In this document: positions 1-7,572 of the stretch, piece by piece | Layout of the letters: every line of letters starts with the position of its first letter | Numbering within the stretch: position 1 is the stretch's first letter | NCBI GenBank assembly: GCA_040509515.1 | Contig: JBEVKV010000617.1 | Location: forward strand, 1 to 9,026 | Source: QHXN01 sp040509515 | Lineage (GTDB): Bacteria > Acidobacteriota > Blastocatellia > Pyrinomonadales > Pyrinomonadaceae | Reading direction: 5' to 3' | DNA: 9,026 nucleotides | Notes under the pieces: model-generated | Seen by the model: only the letters and a program-made list of their open reading frames with translations | The model's database searches: none | Told to the model about the DNA's origin: nothing | Program-made: the position numbers and the translations under genes

Positions 1-37
1 AAAAAAAATGGGGCGGCCACAAGGGTGTCGCCGCCCC
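1..37 (-). terminator. Rho-independent terminator of the giant surface-protein gene
   Basis: Read on the minus strand, an 8-bp perfect GC stem (GGGGCGGC at 37-30 pairing with GCCGCCCC at 17-10) encloses a 12-nt loop. The loop can add a further CAC/GTG pairing, leaving a two-base bulge. One A (position 9) and then eight T (8-1) follow. The stem begins 19 bases after the TAA stop of the minus-strand gene. Stem followed by a U-run is the textbook intrinsic terminator layout. The T-run touches the window edge and may be longer. Confidence 0.93.
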
Positions 38-56
38 TCCCCTTTAGTCGGGTGGT

Positions 57-3000
57 TTACTTGAACTTGAAGTTCGCGGTGTACGTCGAGCCGTCGATGA
101 ACGTCACGACGAGCACGCGGCAGGTGCCGGCCCACGACTTCTCCGTCTTCCAGTTGTACTGGTACCGGCCGGAGCCGGCGTCATAGGTCAGCGTGCTGCC
201 GCCGGGCGTCTCCGTCTCTTCAAGGACGTTGACGGGGACGTTCGTCGCACAGTTGACCTGCTGCGACGCCGGGAAGCCCGGGGCGAAGATGGCCAGCCCC
301 TGATTCCCGCCCAGGCTGAACTTGAGCGGGATGTTCTGCCCGGCCTTCACCTCGTTCAGGACGGGCGGGTTCGAGACCGGCGAGAAGAAGCCGGTGAAGT
401 TGTAGACCACGAAGACCGTCCGCGTCGCCGAGCCCGTGTTGCCGGAGGCGTCGGTCGCCGAGTAGGTCAGCGTGTAAGTCCCGACGACGTTCGTGTTCAC
501 CGAGCCCGACACCGAGACCGGCAGCGAGCCCGCGCACGAGTCGGTCGCCGTCGCGCCGGGGTCGACGAAGACCGAGCCCTTCACGACCGTCAGCGGGTTG
601 GCCCCGTTGAGCGTGACGACCGGCGCGGTCGTGTCGACGACGTTGACGGTGCGCGTCGCGGTGCCCGTGTTACCCGAGGCGTCCGTGGCCGAGTAGGTCA
701 GCGTGTAGCTGCCGACCACGTTGACGTTGACCGAGCCCGAGACGGTGACGGACGGCGAGCCGCCGCAGTTGTCCGTGGCGGTCGCGCCCGGATCGGCGAA
801 CGAGGTGTGGCACTCGACCGTCATGGTGGCCGAGCCGTTGAGCGTGACCACGGGCGCGGTCGCGTCGTTGACGGTGACGGTCTGCTGGCACGAGGCGGAG
901 TTGCCCGCCGTGTCGGTGGCCGTCCATGTGATGGTCGTCGTGCCCTTCGGGTAGGGCGCGTTGAGCGGCTGCGAGTCGCTGCGCGTGCCGTTGGTGGTGA
1001 CGTTCGGGTCGTTGTCGTTGACCGTGGGCGTCCCCGGGTTGACCGTGGCGTCGCACGAGTTGGGCGCGGTGTTCGCCGTGACGTTCGCCGGGCAGCTTAT
1101 CGCGGGCGTCTGGTTGTCCGTGACCGTCACGTTGAAGCTGCAAGAGGCGGGCGAGCCGATGCCGTTCGTCGCCGTGCACTGCACCGCCGTCGTGCCGACG
1201 GGGAACGTGTGCGGCGAGGTGATGCTGGTCGCGCCGACCTTGCAGTCGATGGTCGGGTTGGGCGTCCCCGTCGCCGTGACCGTGAAGGGCACGGAGGCCG
1301 AGAACTGGCCGGGGTCTGTGTTGGCGCTGATGTCGGCCGGGCACGAGATGGTCGCGGGCGTGCCGACCGGCGTCACCGTCGGGTCGCCGACCGGGCCCGT
1401 CGCCGGGTCGTCGGTCAGCACAGAGCCGCCCGTGTACGAGACGGTGCCCTGATTCGAGACCTGCGTCGCGTTGAAGGGCGTGTCGATGGTCACCTGGAAA
1501 GTGATGGTCATCGACTTCCCTGCGGGCAGCGTCCCGACGTTGACCGTCACCGTCTCGCCGGAGAAGACAGGCATCGCGGGGACGGCCGCGAACGCGGGCG
1601 CGGTCGGGATAGTTTCACGCGCGGGGCGCACGACCGTGTCGGTCAGGCCGGAGCCGAGCGCGACGTTCGACGCCGCGTAGTTGAACGAGAGTCCGCCGAG
1701 CCACTTCGAGTTCGAGCGCCAGGCGTCGAGACCCGGCATGGCCTCGAAGGCTTCCGCCGTGCGCGCGCCCGAAAGGTACGCGAGAGCCCGCGCAGACTTC
1801 GCCGCCGTCGCCGACGCGAGGTACTGGCCGCTCGTGTTCAGCCGCAGCGACGCCACGGGCGCGGCGCAGGCGACGCCGAAGTTGGGCGTGCCGGCGGCGG
1901 TCGTAACGGTCACGCCGCCGTTGGCCGTCGCGAGGGCGGCGGCGCTGGCCTGCTCGACGTTGAGCGCGCCGTTAGTCTCCCTCAGCTCCAAGACCGCCGA
2001 CGCGCCCGCGGGGAAGATATTCCCGTTGGCGTCCAGGCAGAGGACGGAACCCGCCTGAGCAGTTTCAACGCGCATTTCCGTCACGCCGGTAAAGTTCGTG
2101 TCAATGTCGTTGCCGGTGGCGGTCACGTCCATCGACGTTGTGTTCTGAGTGCGCAGGTGGATGCCCGGCCCGTTGAGCGCGCTGCCCGCGGCGCCGTTGC
2201 CGTTACGCACGGAGTTGCCGGAGATGAGGACGTTGGCGGCAGACGAGCCGTCGACGCGGTGCTGGACACGCATACCAAAGCCGTTGGTTATAGTCGTCCC
2301 CATACCGACGCGAGCGGCGTTGGTGCCGAAAACGTTGTTCGTTATCTTGGCGGCGATGGCGCTCACGCCGACGCCGACGCCCGCCATGTCGAGCAGGAGA
2401 CCGCCCTGCTGCACGTTCGTCAGGGTGTTGCCGTCAACGAGGATGGTGCCGGGAACGTTGGTCGTAGCGCTGGGGGTGATGGAGATGGCCTGGAGCGGGC
2501 CGGCGCAGTAGACCGCCCCGCCTCCGCAGACGTTCCCGCCGACGCCGACGTTCGAGATGTTGTTGCCCGAGACGTTGGCGGAGAAGGTGTTGCCCGCGAC
2601 CGTGGCGAGGCCGTTAAGGTTGATGAGCGACTCGCCGGTCGAGGCGGTGCGGAAGACGTTGTTGAAGGTGTTGTTGAGGACGTTGAAGGAGCCGTGCCCC
2701 GTCCCCGCCGTCAAGCCGAGGACGTTGTTCTTGCCGTTGACGGGCGCGTTCTGGAACGTCGAGTTCTGGACGGTCATGTTTAGCGTCGAGGTCTGGTCGG
2801 AGAAGACGCTGACGGCCGAGCCCGAGAGGTTGTCGAAGGTGACGTTGGTCGCGGCGTTGTTGGTCGCGCCGCCGACGTTGAGCGTGACGTTGGCCGTGCC
2901 GGAGGCGTTGGCGCGGACGCCCGTGCTGCCGGTCGCGTTCAGGAAGGTCGTCCCCGCGACGTTGAACGTCTGCGTGAACATGTTGCTCGTCACCAGCACG

Positions 3001-4676
3001 CCGTCGCGGAACGACCCGTTGAAGCCGGAGACAGAGCCGCCCGAGACGCCGTTCGTGCCCGTCAGGTTGAGCGCGTAGAAGCCGTGGCCGCCGACGCCGA
3101 GGCTCGTCGGGCTCGCCACGTCCTGACCCGGCGCGGAGATCGCGACGTTCGTCAGGATGACGTTCGACGACTCGCGCGCGTCGACGCAGTCGTTGCCGCA
3201 GTTCGTGAGCGAGCCGCCGCCGACCGAGAAGCTGCCCGTGTTGCTCTTGAGGAAGATGGCGTCGCCGTCGCCGTCGTTGTCGGGCAAGCCGTCGGCGGGC
3301 GTCGTGTCGACCTGCGCGACGGTCTGGTTCGTGTCGCTGATGACGGCGCTGGCGAAGGAGACGGCCGCGCCCGAGTTGCGGACGCGGACGCCGTAGCCGC
3401 CCGCGCCCATCTGGTTCGCGACCGTCGTCGCGCCGAAGCCGATGCTGCCCTGCACGGCGTCCAGTTCGATGCCGGTCGTGCCGCGGTTGCCGATGGTCGT
3501 CGCGCCGCCCGAGAAGGTGGAGCCGACGGCGATGTTGGCGAGCCTGACGGCGGCCGCCGCGCTCCCGTCGGACGAGATGGACTGGAAGGTCGCGTTGAGC
3601 TGGCCGTTGTCGAGGTCGAGCGCCTGCGCGGTCGCGTTGATGGTCGTCTCGGAGACGGCGAGCGTCCCGAAGTTGCTGCCCGAGATGGCAGTCCCGCCCG
3701 AGTTCGTGAGTGTGATGCCGCGTATGAGGTTATTAGTAGCGAGGGTGATGCCGTTCGCGCCGCCGATATTCGGGTTGGCGCCGCCGGTCGCGGGCAGAGG
3801 GTCGCTGTAGGACGGGGGCGTCAGGCCGGTGATGGCCGAGAGCGAGGCGGTCGCGCCCTCGCCGATGAGCGCCTGCCCGGATTCGAGCACGAGCCCGCCC
3901 GTGTAGTTGCCGCTGTAGAGGAAGATGTTGTCGTTCTGGTCGTCGGCCGCGAACGAGTTGAAGGCCGAGATGGAGTTGTAGGGCGAGGTCAGACGCCCGT
4001 CGCCGCCGGCCGCCGAGTCGTCGATGAACCAGATCATGCCGGCGACGTTGACGGTGACGGTCGCGGTGTTGCTCGGGGCGCTCGCGCCCGCGACGGTGTA
4101 GGTGAACGTGTCCGCGCCCTCGAAGCCGGGGGCCGGGTTGTACGTGAAGCTGCCGTCGGCGTTGACGGTCACGTCGCCGTTGTTGGCGCTCGTCGTCGTC
4201 GCGGGCACGGCCGCGACGGTGCCGCCGTCCGGGTCGGAGTCGTTGGCGGTCAGGCCGCTCGCGGCCGGGACGTTGATCCGCACGTTGCCGACCGCCGTGT
4301 AGCTGTCGTCAATCGCCACGGGCGTCGTCGTGACCGAGCCGGGGACGAAGGTCGTGTTGGGGTCTACGGTGTCGCTGAAGACGACGCCGGTGGCGTCAGT
4401 CCCGCCGTTGTTAATCTGAACCGTGTAAGTGATGGTGTCGCCGGGGACGGCCTTGCCGTCGTTGTCCGGGTCGGGGAACGCGTCGGACTTCGTGGCGGAG
4501 ATGAGCGGCGCGTAGGCGAGGGCGGCGCGCGGCGCGACGCGGGGCATCCTGGCCCCGGACGCGCCGACCGCCGCCGGCACCAACGGCGTCAGAAACGAAA
4601 GGGAGATTGCCAGCGAAAGGAACGTCCCGAGACGAGATTTCCTCGGGAAAGCTATCCTGTAGGCTTTCGGTGTCAT
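57..4676 (-). CDS. Secreted multidomain beta-helix surface protein (DUF11/Ig-like/HYR/PxKF)
   Basis: This encodes a 1539-residue protein that is probably exported and extracellular or cell-surface; no enzymatic activity can be assigned. Residues 1-40 look like a Sec signal peptide: a basic start (RKSR), a hydrophobic stretch and an A-x-A-like end near AVGASGA. Residues about 60-118 resemble the first half of a DUF11 domain (PGDTITYTVQINNGG, SDTVDPNTTF). Residues 120-211 form an Ig/cadherin-like domain (TANDSDPDGG, DGSFTYNP, DTFTYTV). Residues 214-275 (IWFIDDSAAGGDGR, then GNYTGG) lead into a right-handed parallel beta-helix to about 925, rich in N, G, T and V with NNTF/GNT turns. A linker (about 930-1035) is followed by the likely second half of DUF11 (to about 1103). 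Two HYR domains (about 1108-1190 and 1192-1272; ISCPA motifs), two DUF5011-like Ig repeats (about 1272-1425) and a PxKF-type terminal domain (IPLKF at 1449-1453) complete it. DxDxDG-like acidic clusters (PDPDNDGK, PDNDGDGD) suggest calcium sites. I see no LPXTG, PEP-CTERM or membrane anchor. The start is supported by AGGAG six bases upstream. Adhesion or matrix roles are inference; a polysaccharide-acting helix cannot be excluded. Confidence 0.9.
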   Translation of the reverse strand: MTPKAYRIAFPRKSRLGTFLSLAISLSFLTPLVPAAVGASGARMPRVAPRAALAYAPLISATKSDAFPDPDNDGKAVPGDTITYTVQINNGGTDATGVVFSDTVDPNTTFVPGSVTTTPVAIDDSYTAVGNVRINVPAASGLTANDSDPDGGTVAAVPATTTSANNGDVTVNADGSFTYNPAPGFEGADTFTYTVAGASAPSNTATVTVNVAGMIWFIDDSAAGGDGRLTSPYNSISAFNSFAADDQNDNIFLYSGNYTGGLVLESGQALIGEGATASLSAITGLTPPSYSDPLPATGGANPNIGGANGITLATNNLIRGITLTNSGGTAISGSNFGTLAVSETTINATAQALDLDNGQLNATFQSISSDGSAAAAVRLANIAVGSTFSGGATTIGNRGTTGIELDAVQGSIGFGATTVANQMGAGGYGVRVRNSGAAVSFASAVISDTNQTVAQVDTTPADGLPDNDGDGDAIFLKSNTGSFSVGGGSLTNCGNDCVDARESSNVILTNVAISAPGQDVASPTSLGVGGHGFYALNLTGTNGVSGGSVSGFNGSFRDGVLVTSNMFTQTFNVAGTTFLNATGSTGVRANASGTANVTLNVGGATNNAATNVTFDNLSGSAVSVFSDQTSTLNMTVQNSTFQNAPVNGKNNVLGLTAGTGHGSFNVLNNTFNNVFRTASTGESLINLNGLATVAGNTFSANVSGNNISNVGVGGNVCGGGAVYCAGPLQAISITPSATTNVPGTILVDGNTLTNVQQGGLLLDMAGVGVGVSAIAAKITNNVFGTNAARVGMGTTITNGFGMRVQHRVDGSSAANVLISGNSVRNGNGAAGSALNGPGIHLRTQNTTSMDVTATGNDIDTNFTGVTEMRVETAQAGSVLCLDANGNIFPAGASAVLELRETNGALNVEQASAAALATANGGVTVTTAAGTPNFGVACAAPVASLRLNTSGQYLASATAAKSARALAYLSGARTAEAFEAMPGLDAWRSNSKWLGGLSFNYAASNVALGSGLTDTVVRPARETIPTAPAFAAVPAMPVFSGETVTVNVGTLPAGKSMTITFQVTIDTPFNATQVSNQGTVSYTGGSVLTDDPATGPVGDPTVTPVGTPATISCPADISANTDPGQFSASVPFTVTATGTPNPTIDCKVGATSITSPHTFPVGTTAVQCTATNGIGSPASCSFNVTVTDNQTPAISCPANVTANTAPNSCDATVNPGTPTVNDNDPNVTTNGTRSDSQPLNAPYPKGTTTITWTATDTAGNSASCQQTVTVNDATAPVVTLNGSATMTVECHTSFADPGATATDNCGGSPSVTVSGSVNVNVVGSYTLTYSATDASGNTGTATRTVNVVDTTAPVVTLNGANPLTVVKGSVFVDPGATATDSCAGSLPVSVSGSVNTNVVGTYTLTYSATDASGNTGSATRTVFVVYNFTGFFSPVSNPPVLNEVKAGQNIPLKFSLGGNQGLAIFAPGFPASQQVNCATNVPVNVLEETETPGGSTLTYDAGSGRYQYNWKTEKSWAGTCRVLVVTFIDGSTYTANFKFK
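408..869 (-). repeat. Tandem 231-bp repeat encoding two DUF5011-like Ig domains
   Basis: Two consecutive copies of about 77 codons lie head to tail within the surface-protein gene. Both encode APVVTLNG, DPGATATD, VSGSVN and YTLTYSATDASGNTG in the same order. A 20-base stretch at 457-476 recurs exactly at 688-707, giving an offset of 231 bases, exactly 77 codons. The copies differ at a cysteine. The first protein copy has ECHTSF plus DNCGG, while the second has VKGSVF plus DSCAG, so the second lacks the potential disulfide partner. Unit boundaries are approximate. Confidence 0.85.
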
Positions 4677-4682
4677 GGATTT

Positions 4683-4687
4683 CTCCT
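4683..4687 (-). promoter_or_regulatory. Shine-Dalgarno site deciding the start of the surface-protein gene
   Basis: On the minus strand AGGAG is followed by six bases (AAATCC) and the ATG at 4676-4674. This fixes the start directly in front of the signal peptide. The motif is one half of the perfect 10-bp palindrome CTCCTAGGAG (4683-4692). Confidence 0.85.
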
Positions 4688-4715
4688 AGGAGGGTTGGTG
4701 GATAGGGGTTCCCCT
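4683..4715 (-). promoter_or_regulatory. Two adjacent palindromes in the surface-protein leader
   Basis: CTCCTAGGAG (4683-4692) is a perfect 10-bp palindrome that contains the Shine-Dalgarno site. Eleven bases further upstream of the gene lies AGGGGttCCCCT (4704-4715), with 5-bp perfect arms around a 2-base centre. Such short symmetric sites next to a start codon can be protein-binding sites. The arms have no loop, or only a two-base one, so they would make poor RNA hairpins. Operator function is inference; no regulator gene is present in the window. Confidence 0.35.
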
Positions 4716-4952
4716 CACGTTTTAGGGCTTGGCGGAGGGGGATTTGGACAGCGTTTGAGCAACTGATACCTGCGGGAGAGTCCTGGGGTATAGCGGCCTC
4801 GATGCGAGGGGCATGGGCTTAGGACGACTTGTTGTGGCCGGGAGACTTTAAACCTAACCGGCGCGGCGGTCAACGTCCGGCGGGGCTTTCCGCCCCGGCG
4901 GCCGCGCGCGCGAACCGGGCGACGCCGGCGCGCTTCAATTTTTACGCGATTC

Positions 4953-4962
4953 ACGTTAACGT
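4953..4962. promoter_or_regulatory. 10-bp perfect palindrome ACGTTAACGT upstream of priA
   Basis: ACGTTAACGT is a perfect palindrome 35 bases before the priA ATG, inside the only AT-richer patch of an otherwise very GC-rich stretch. TTACG at 4942-4946 also has its reverse complement CGTAA at 4960-4964, giving a second, spaced inverted repeat. The position suits an operator or a -10 region (TTCAAT at 4934-4939 and GTTAAC at 4955-4960 are 15 bases apart, a weak match). Function is inference. Confidence 0.3.
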
Positions 4963-4997
4963 AAGCCCCTGCGCGACACCGCGCCGGCTCCCACCCG

Positions 4998-7520
4998 ATG
5001 CCCACGACGACCCAACGCCGACAGACGGAAGCGACGACGACGACGGCGCTCTACGCCGAGGTCGCGCTGCCGCTGCGCCTCTCGCAGACTTTCACATACA
5101 GGCTCCCGCACACGCTCGCCGCGGACGCGCGCGTCGGGGCGCGGCTGCTCGTCCCCTTCGGCCGACAGCTCGCGACCGGCTACGTCGTCGCGCTCCACGA
5201 CGCGCTCGACCCCGCGCTCGGGCTCGAAGACTCCGAGATAAAGGACGCCGAGGAGCTGCTCGACGCCGAGCCGCTGCTGACGCCCGAGGTGCTCGAAATC
5301 ACGCGCTGGATCAGCGACTACTACGCCGCGCCGTGGGGCGAGGTGTTGAAGGCCGCGCTGCCGGCGGGGCTCAACGCGGGCGTCGATCAGGTCGTCGCCA
5401 TCACGCCCGAGGGGCGCGACGAGCTGGCGCGACTGCCCGAGCGCCGCGCCTCGACGCCGAAGGCGCGGCTGCTGCAAATGGCGGCGGTCGACGGCTCGAC
5501 CACGCTGCGCGAGGCCGCCCGCGAGCTGGGGCAGGCGCGCGCCTCGAAGGCCGCGCGCGAGCTGACGCGCGCGGGCTGGGTCAATGTCTCGCACCGCCAG
5601 AGGGGCGCGCAGACACGCGCCAAACGAAGGAAGGCCGTCCGCCTGCTTCCGCCCGACGAGACGACGAACAGCGACGCGAACGGCGAGAGGAAATTGACGA
5701 CGGCGCAGTTGAAGGTCGTCGAGACGCTGGCGGCCGTGGGCGGCGAGATGCTCTTCGCCGAGCTGCTCGAAGCCGCGCACGCGAGCGCCTCGACCATCCA
5801 GACGCTTGAGCGGCGCGGGCTGCTCGAAGTCTTCGTGCGCGAGGTCAGGCGCGACCCTCTGGCCGGCGCGCGCCTGCCCGAGCGCGACGCGCTGCTCCTG
5901 ACCGAAGCGCAGGAGACGGCGCTCCGCGAGATAAACGAGGCGCAGGGGCAGGGCGGCTTCAAAGCCTTCCTCCTCCACGGCGTGACGGGGAGCGGCAAGA
6001 CCGAAATTTACATCCGCGCCATGCGCGAGGCGCTGCGGCGCGGGCGGACGGCGATGATGCTCGTCCCCGAGATCGCGCTGACGCCCGTCTTCTCGCGCCG
6101 CCTGCGCGCGCACTTCGGCGACGCCGTCGCCATCTTCCACTCGTCGCTGACCGCCGGCGAGCGCTTCGACGAATGGGGGCGGCTCAAGCGCGGCGAGGCG
6201 CGCGTCGTCATCGGCACGCGCTCGGCCGTCTTCGCCCCCATCAGCGACCTCGGCGTCATCGTCGTGGACGAGGAGCACGAGGGCTCCTACCGGCAGCAGG
6301 AGTCGCCCTACTACAACGGCCGCGACACCGCCGTCATGCGCGCGCACAAGGAGCGCGCCGTCGTCGTCCTCGGCTCGGCCACGCCCTCGCTCGAATCGTT
6401 CCAGAACGCGCGGCAGGGCAAGTACCGCTACCTCCAACTCGCGAGCCGCATCGCCGACCGCCCGATGGCGCGCGCCGAAATCGTGGACATGCGCGAGGTC
6501 TTCCGCGAGCGCGGCAAGCCCGCCGTCTTCGCGCCCGAGCTGCTCGCGGCCATCGAGGAGACGCACGCGCGCGGCGAGCAGTCGATAGTGCTTCTGAACC
6601 GGCGCGGGTATTCGAGCTTCGTGCTGTGCCGCTCGTGCGGCGAGCGCATCAACTGCGCGAACTGCGACGTGACGCTCACCTACCACCGCAGCGAGCGCAG
6701 CCTCGTCTGCCACTACTGCAACCTCCGCCAGCGCGCGCCCGAAACCTGCCCGGCGTGCAAAGGCCCCTTCATGTTCTTCATCGGCGAGGGCACTGAGCAG
6801 ATAGAGGAGATTCTACAGACGCGCTTCCCCGCCCTGCGCATCGCGCGGCTCGACCGCGACACGACCGCGCGCCGTTCGACCTACGAGCAGGCCATCCTGC
6901 GCTTCGGCGCGGGCGAGCTGGACATGCTCGTCGGCACGCAGATGATCGCCAAAGGGCACGACTTCCCGAACGTGACGCTGGTCTGCGTCGTCTCGGTGGA
7001 CGCGGGACTGGCGATGCCCGACTTCCGCTCGGCCGAGCGCACCTTCCAGCTTATCACGCAGGTGGCCGGGCGCGCCGGCCGCGGGAACCTGCCGGGACGC
7101 GTGCTGATTCAGACCTACCACCCGCGCCACTACGCGCTGCGCCACGCGTGCGCGCAGGACTACGAGGGCTTTTTCGACGAGGAGATCAACTACCGGCGCA
7201 ACCTGAGCTACCCGCCCTTCGTCGCGCTCGCCTCGCTGCTCGTCCACGGCGACGACCTCGCGCGCGCGCAGGCGACGGCCGACCTGCTCCGCGCCGCGCT
7301 CGACCGCGCCAACTCCGACCGCGCCTGCCGCGTGCTCGGCCCCGCGCCCGCCCCGCTCGCGCGGCTGCGCGGCGAGCATCGCATCCAACTCCTCCTCAAG
7401 TCGCGCAGCCGCCCGCGCCTCCGCACGCTCGTCGAGATGGCGCTCGGCGAGGCCGCCAACACGCCGGGCTGCGACCCCGGTTCCATCAACGTCGAGATCG
7501 ACCCCGTCAACCTGATGTGA
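4998..7520 (+). CDS. priA: Primosomal protein N', replication restart helicase PriA
   Basis: PriA is a superfamily 2, 3'-to-5' DNA helicase that recognises stalled forks and helps reload the replicative helicase. This copy has 840 residues and is complete. The N-terminal 3'-OH-binding domain starts at YAEVALPLRLSQTFTYRLP. Walker A is GVTGSGKT (328-335, Lys334), the DEEH box is at 424-427, and GSATPS is at 459-464. Eight zinc-binding cysteines in four pairs (544/547, 553/556, 571/574, 584/587) sit in the helicase core as expected. GTQMIAKGHDF (646-656) and QVAGRAGRG (688-696) are motifs V and VI. Walker A Lys is about 100 residues later than Lys230 of E. coli PriA; the extra length lies mostly between the 3'-binding domain and the helicase. 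Longer forms are common outside the enterobacteria. The ATG at 4998 is the only plausible start after an in-frame TAA at 4962-4964, but no clear Shine-Dalgarno site precedes it. lpxD follows 52 bases downstream. Confidence 0.97.
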   Translation: MPTTTQRRQTEATTTTALYAEVALPLRLSQTFTYRLPHTLAADARVGARLLVPFGRQLATGYVVALHDALDPALGLEDSEIKDAEELLDAEPLLTPEVLEITRWISDYYAAPWGEVLKAALPAGLNAGVDQVVAITPEGRDELARLPERRASTPKARLLQMAAVDGSTTLREAARELGQARASKAARELTRAGWVNVSHRQRGAQTRAKRRKAVRLLPPDETTNSDANGERKLTTAQLKVVETLAAVGGEMLFAELLEAAHASASTIQTLERRGLLEVFVREVRRDPLAGARLPERDALLLTEAQETALREINEAQGQGGFKAFLLHGVTGSGKTEIYIRAMREALRRGRTAMMLVPEIALTPVFSRRLRAHFGDAVAIFHSSLTAGERFDEWGRLKRGEARVVIGTRSAVFAPISDLGVIVVDEEHEGSYRQQESPYYNGRDTAVMRAHKERAVVVLGSATPSLESFQNARQGKYRYLQLASRIADRPMARAEIVDMREVFRERGKPAVFAPELLAAIEETHARGEQSIVLLNRRGYSSFVLCRSCGERINCANCDVTLTYHRSERSLVCHYCNLRQRAPETCPACKGPFMFFIGEGTEQIEEILQTRFPALRIARLDRDTTARRSTYEQAILRFGAGELDMLVGTQMIAKGHDFPNVTLVCVVSVDAGLAMPDFRSAERTFQLITQVAGRAGRGNLPGRVLIQTYHPRHYALRHACAQDYEGFFDEEINYRRNLSYPPFVALASLLVHGDDLARAQATADLLRAALDRANSDRACRVLGPAPAPLARLRGEHRIQLLLKSRSRPRLRTLVEMALGEAANTPGCDPGSINVEIDPVNLM

Positions 7521-7557
7521 AACGGAACCGCTCGCTACCGCTCGCGGTTCTGTTTGT
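7520..7557 (+). terminator. Terminator-like hairpin overlapping the priA stop codon
   Basis: The arms 7520-7531 (AAACGGAACCGC) and 7544-7555 (GCGGTTCTGTTT) pair over 12 positions, all Watson-Crick except one G-T, around a 12-base loop. The left arm uses the last base of the priA TGA. A-rich outer left and T-rich outer right flanks match an intrinsic terminator, but the T-run is short (TTT, then GTG), so termination may be partial. It fills most of the 52-base gap before lpxD. It could instead be an interspersed palindromic element. Confidence 0.55.
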
Positions 7558-7572
7558 GCGATAACTCTGCGC

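Larger units (their letters stand above)
4677..4997. other. Divergent intergenic region between the surface-protein gene and priA
   Basis: These 321 bases separate two divergently transcribed genes and should contain both promoters. I found no convincing TTGACA/TATAAT pair for either direction. Besides the leader palindromes near 4683-4715, there is a small hairpin at 4797-4809 (CCTCG-atg-CGAGG). A GC-rich hairpin lies at 4877-4901: 6-bp CGGGGC/GCCCCG core, 5-base loop, one G-G mismatch, then three more pairs. It has no T-run on either strand. An AT-richer patch at 4934-4964 precedes priA. Open frames crossing this region lack start-site support and protein-like composition. Confidence 0.6.

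Noticed and set aside
807..2783. Long plus-strand open frame (658 codons) opposite the surface-protein gene
   Set aside because: The translation is dominated by R, G, A, V and D with no domain pattern. It is the mirror of a GC-rich coding gene on the other strand, which has domains, a signal peptide, a Shine-Dalgarno site and a terminator.
2300..3800. Recurring acgttg/gttg-rich pattern suggesting DNA repeats or a CRISPR-like array
   Set aside because: The repeats are irregular in spacing and correspond to the N-V/N-N turns of the beta-helix in the coding frame. No constant repeat with spacers is present.
3084..4766. Second long plus-strand open frame (560 codons) that crosses the start of the surface-protein gene
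   Set aside because: Same low-complexity R/D/A/V composition and no family motif. It would bury the divergent gene's start region.
4877..4901. GC-rich hairpin in the divergent intergenic region as a terminator
   Set aside because: No T-run on either strand, and no gene ends there on either strand. It is kept only as a structural note.
4829..5809. Plus-strand open frame (326 codons) overlapping the start of priA in another frame
   Set aside because: Mostly an out-of-frame reading of priA with R/A-rich text. Its upstream part has no Shine-Dalgarno site or protein-like segment.
4956..6713. Minus-strand open frame (585 codons) opposite priA
   Set aside because: priA carries every expected helicase and zinc motif in frame. 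The opposite frame is an R/A/L/E-rich shadow produced by codon bias.
4998..7520. Extra length of PriA (840 residues versus 732 in E. coli) as a novel domain fusion
   Set aside because: The extra residues lie between the 3'-binding and helicase domains, where other phyla also have longer PriA. No separate domain motif is visible.
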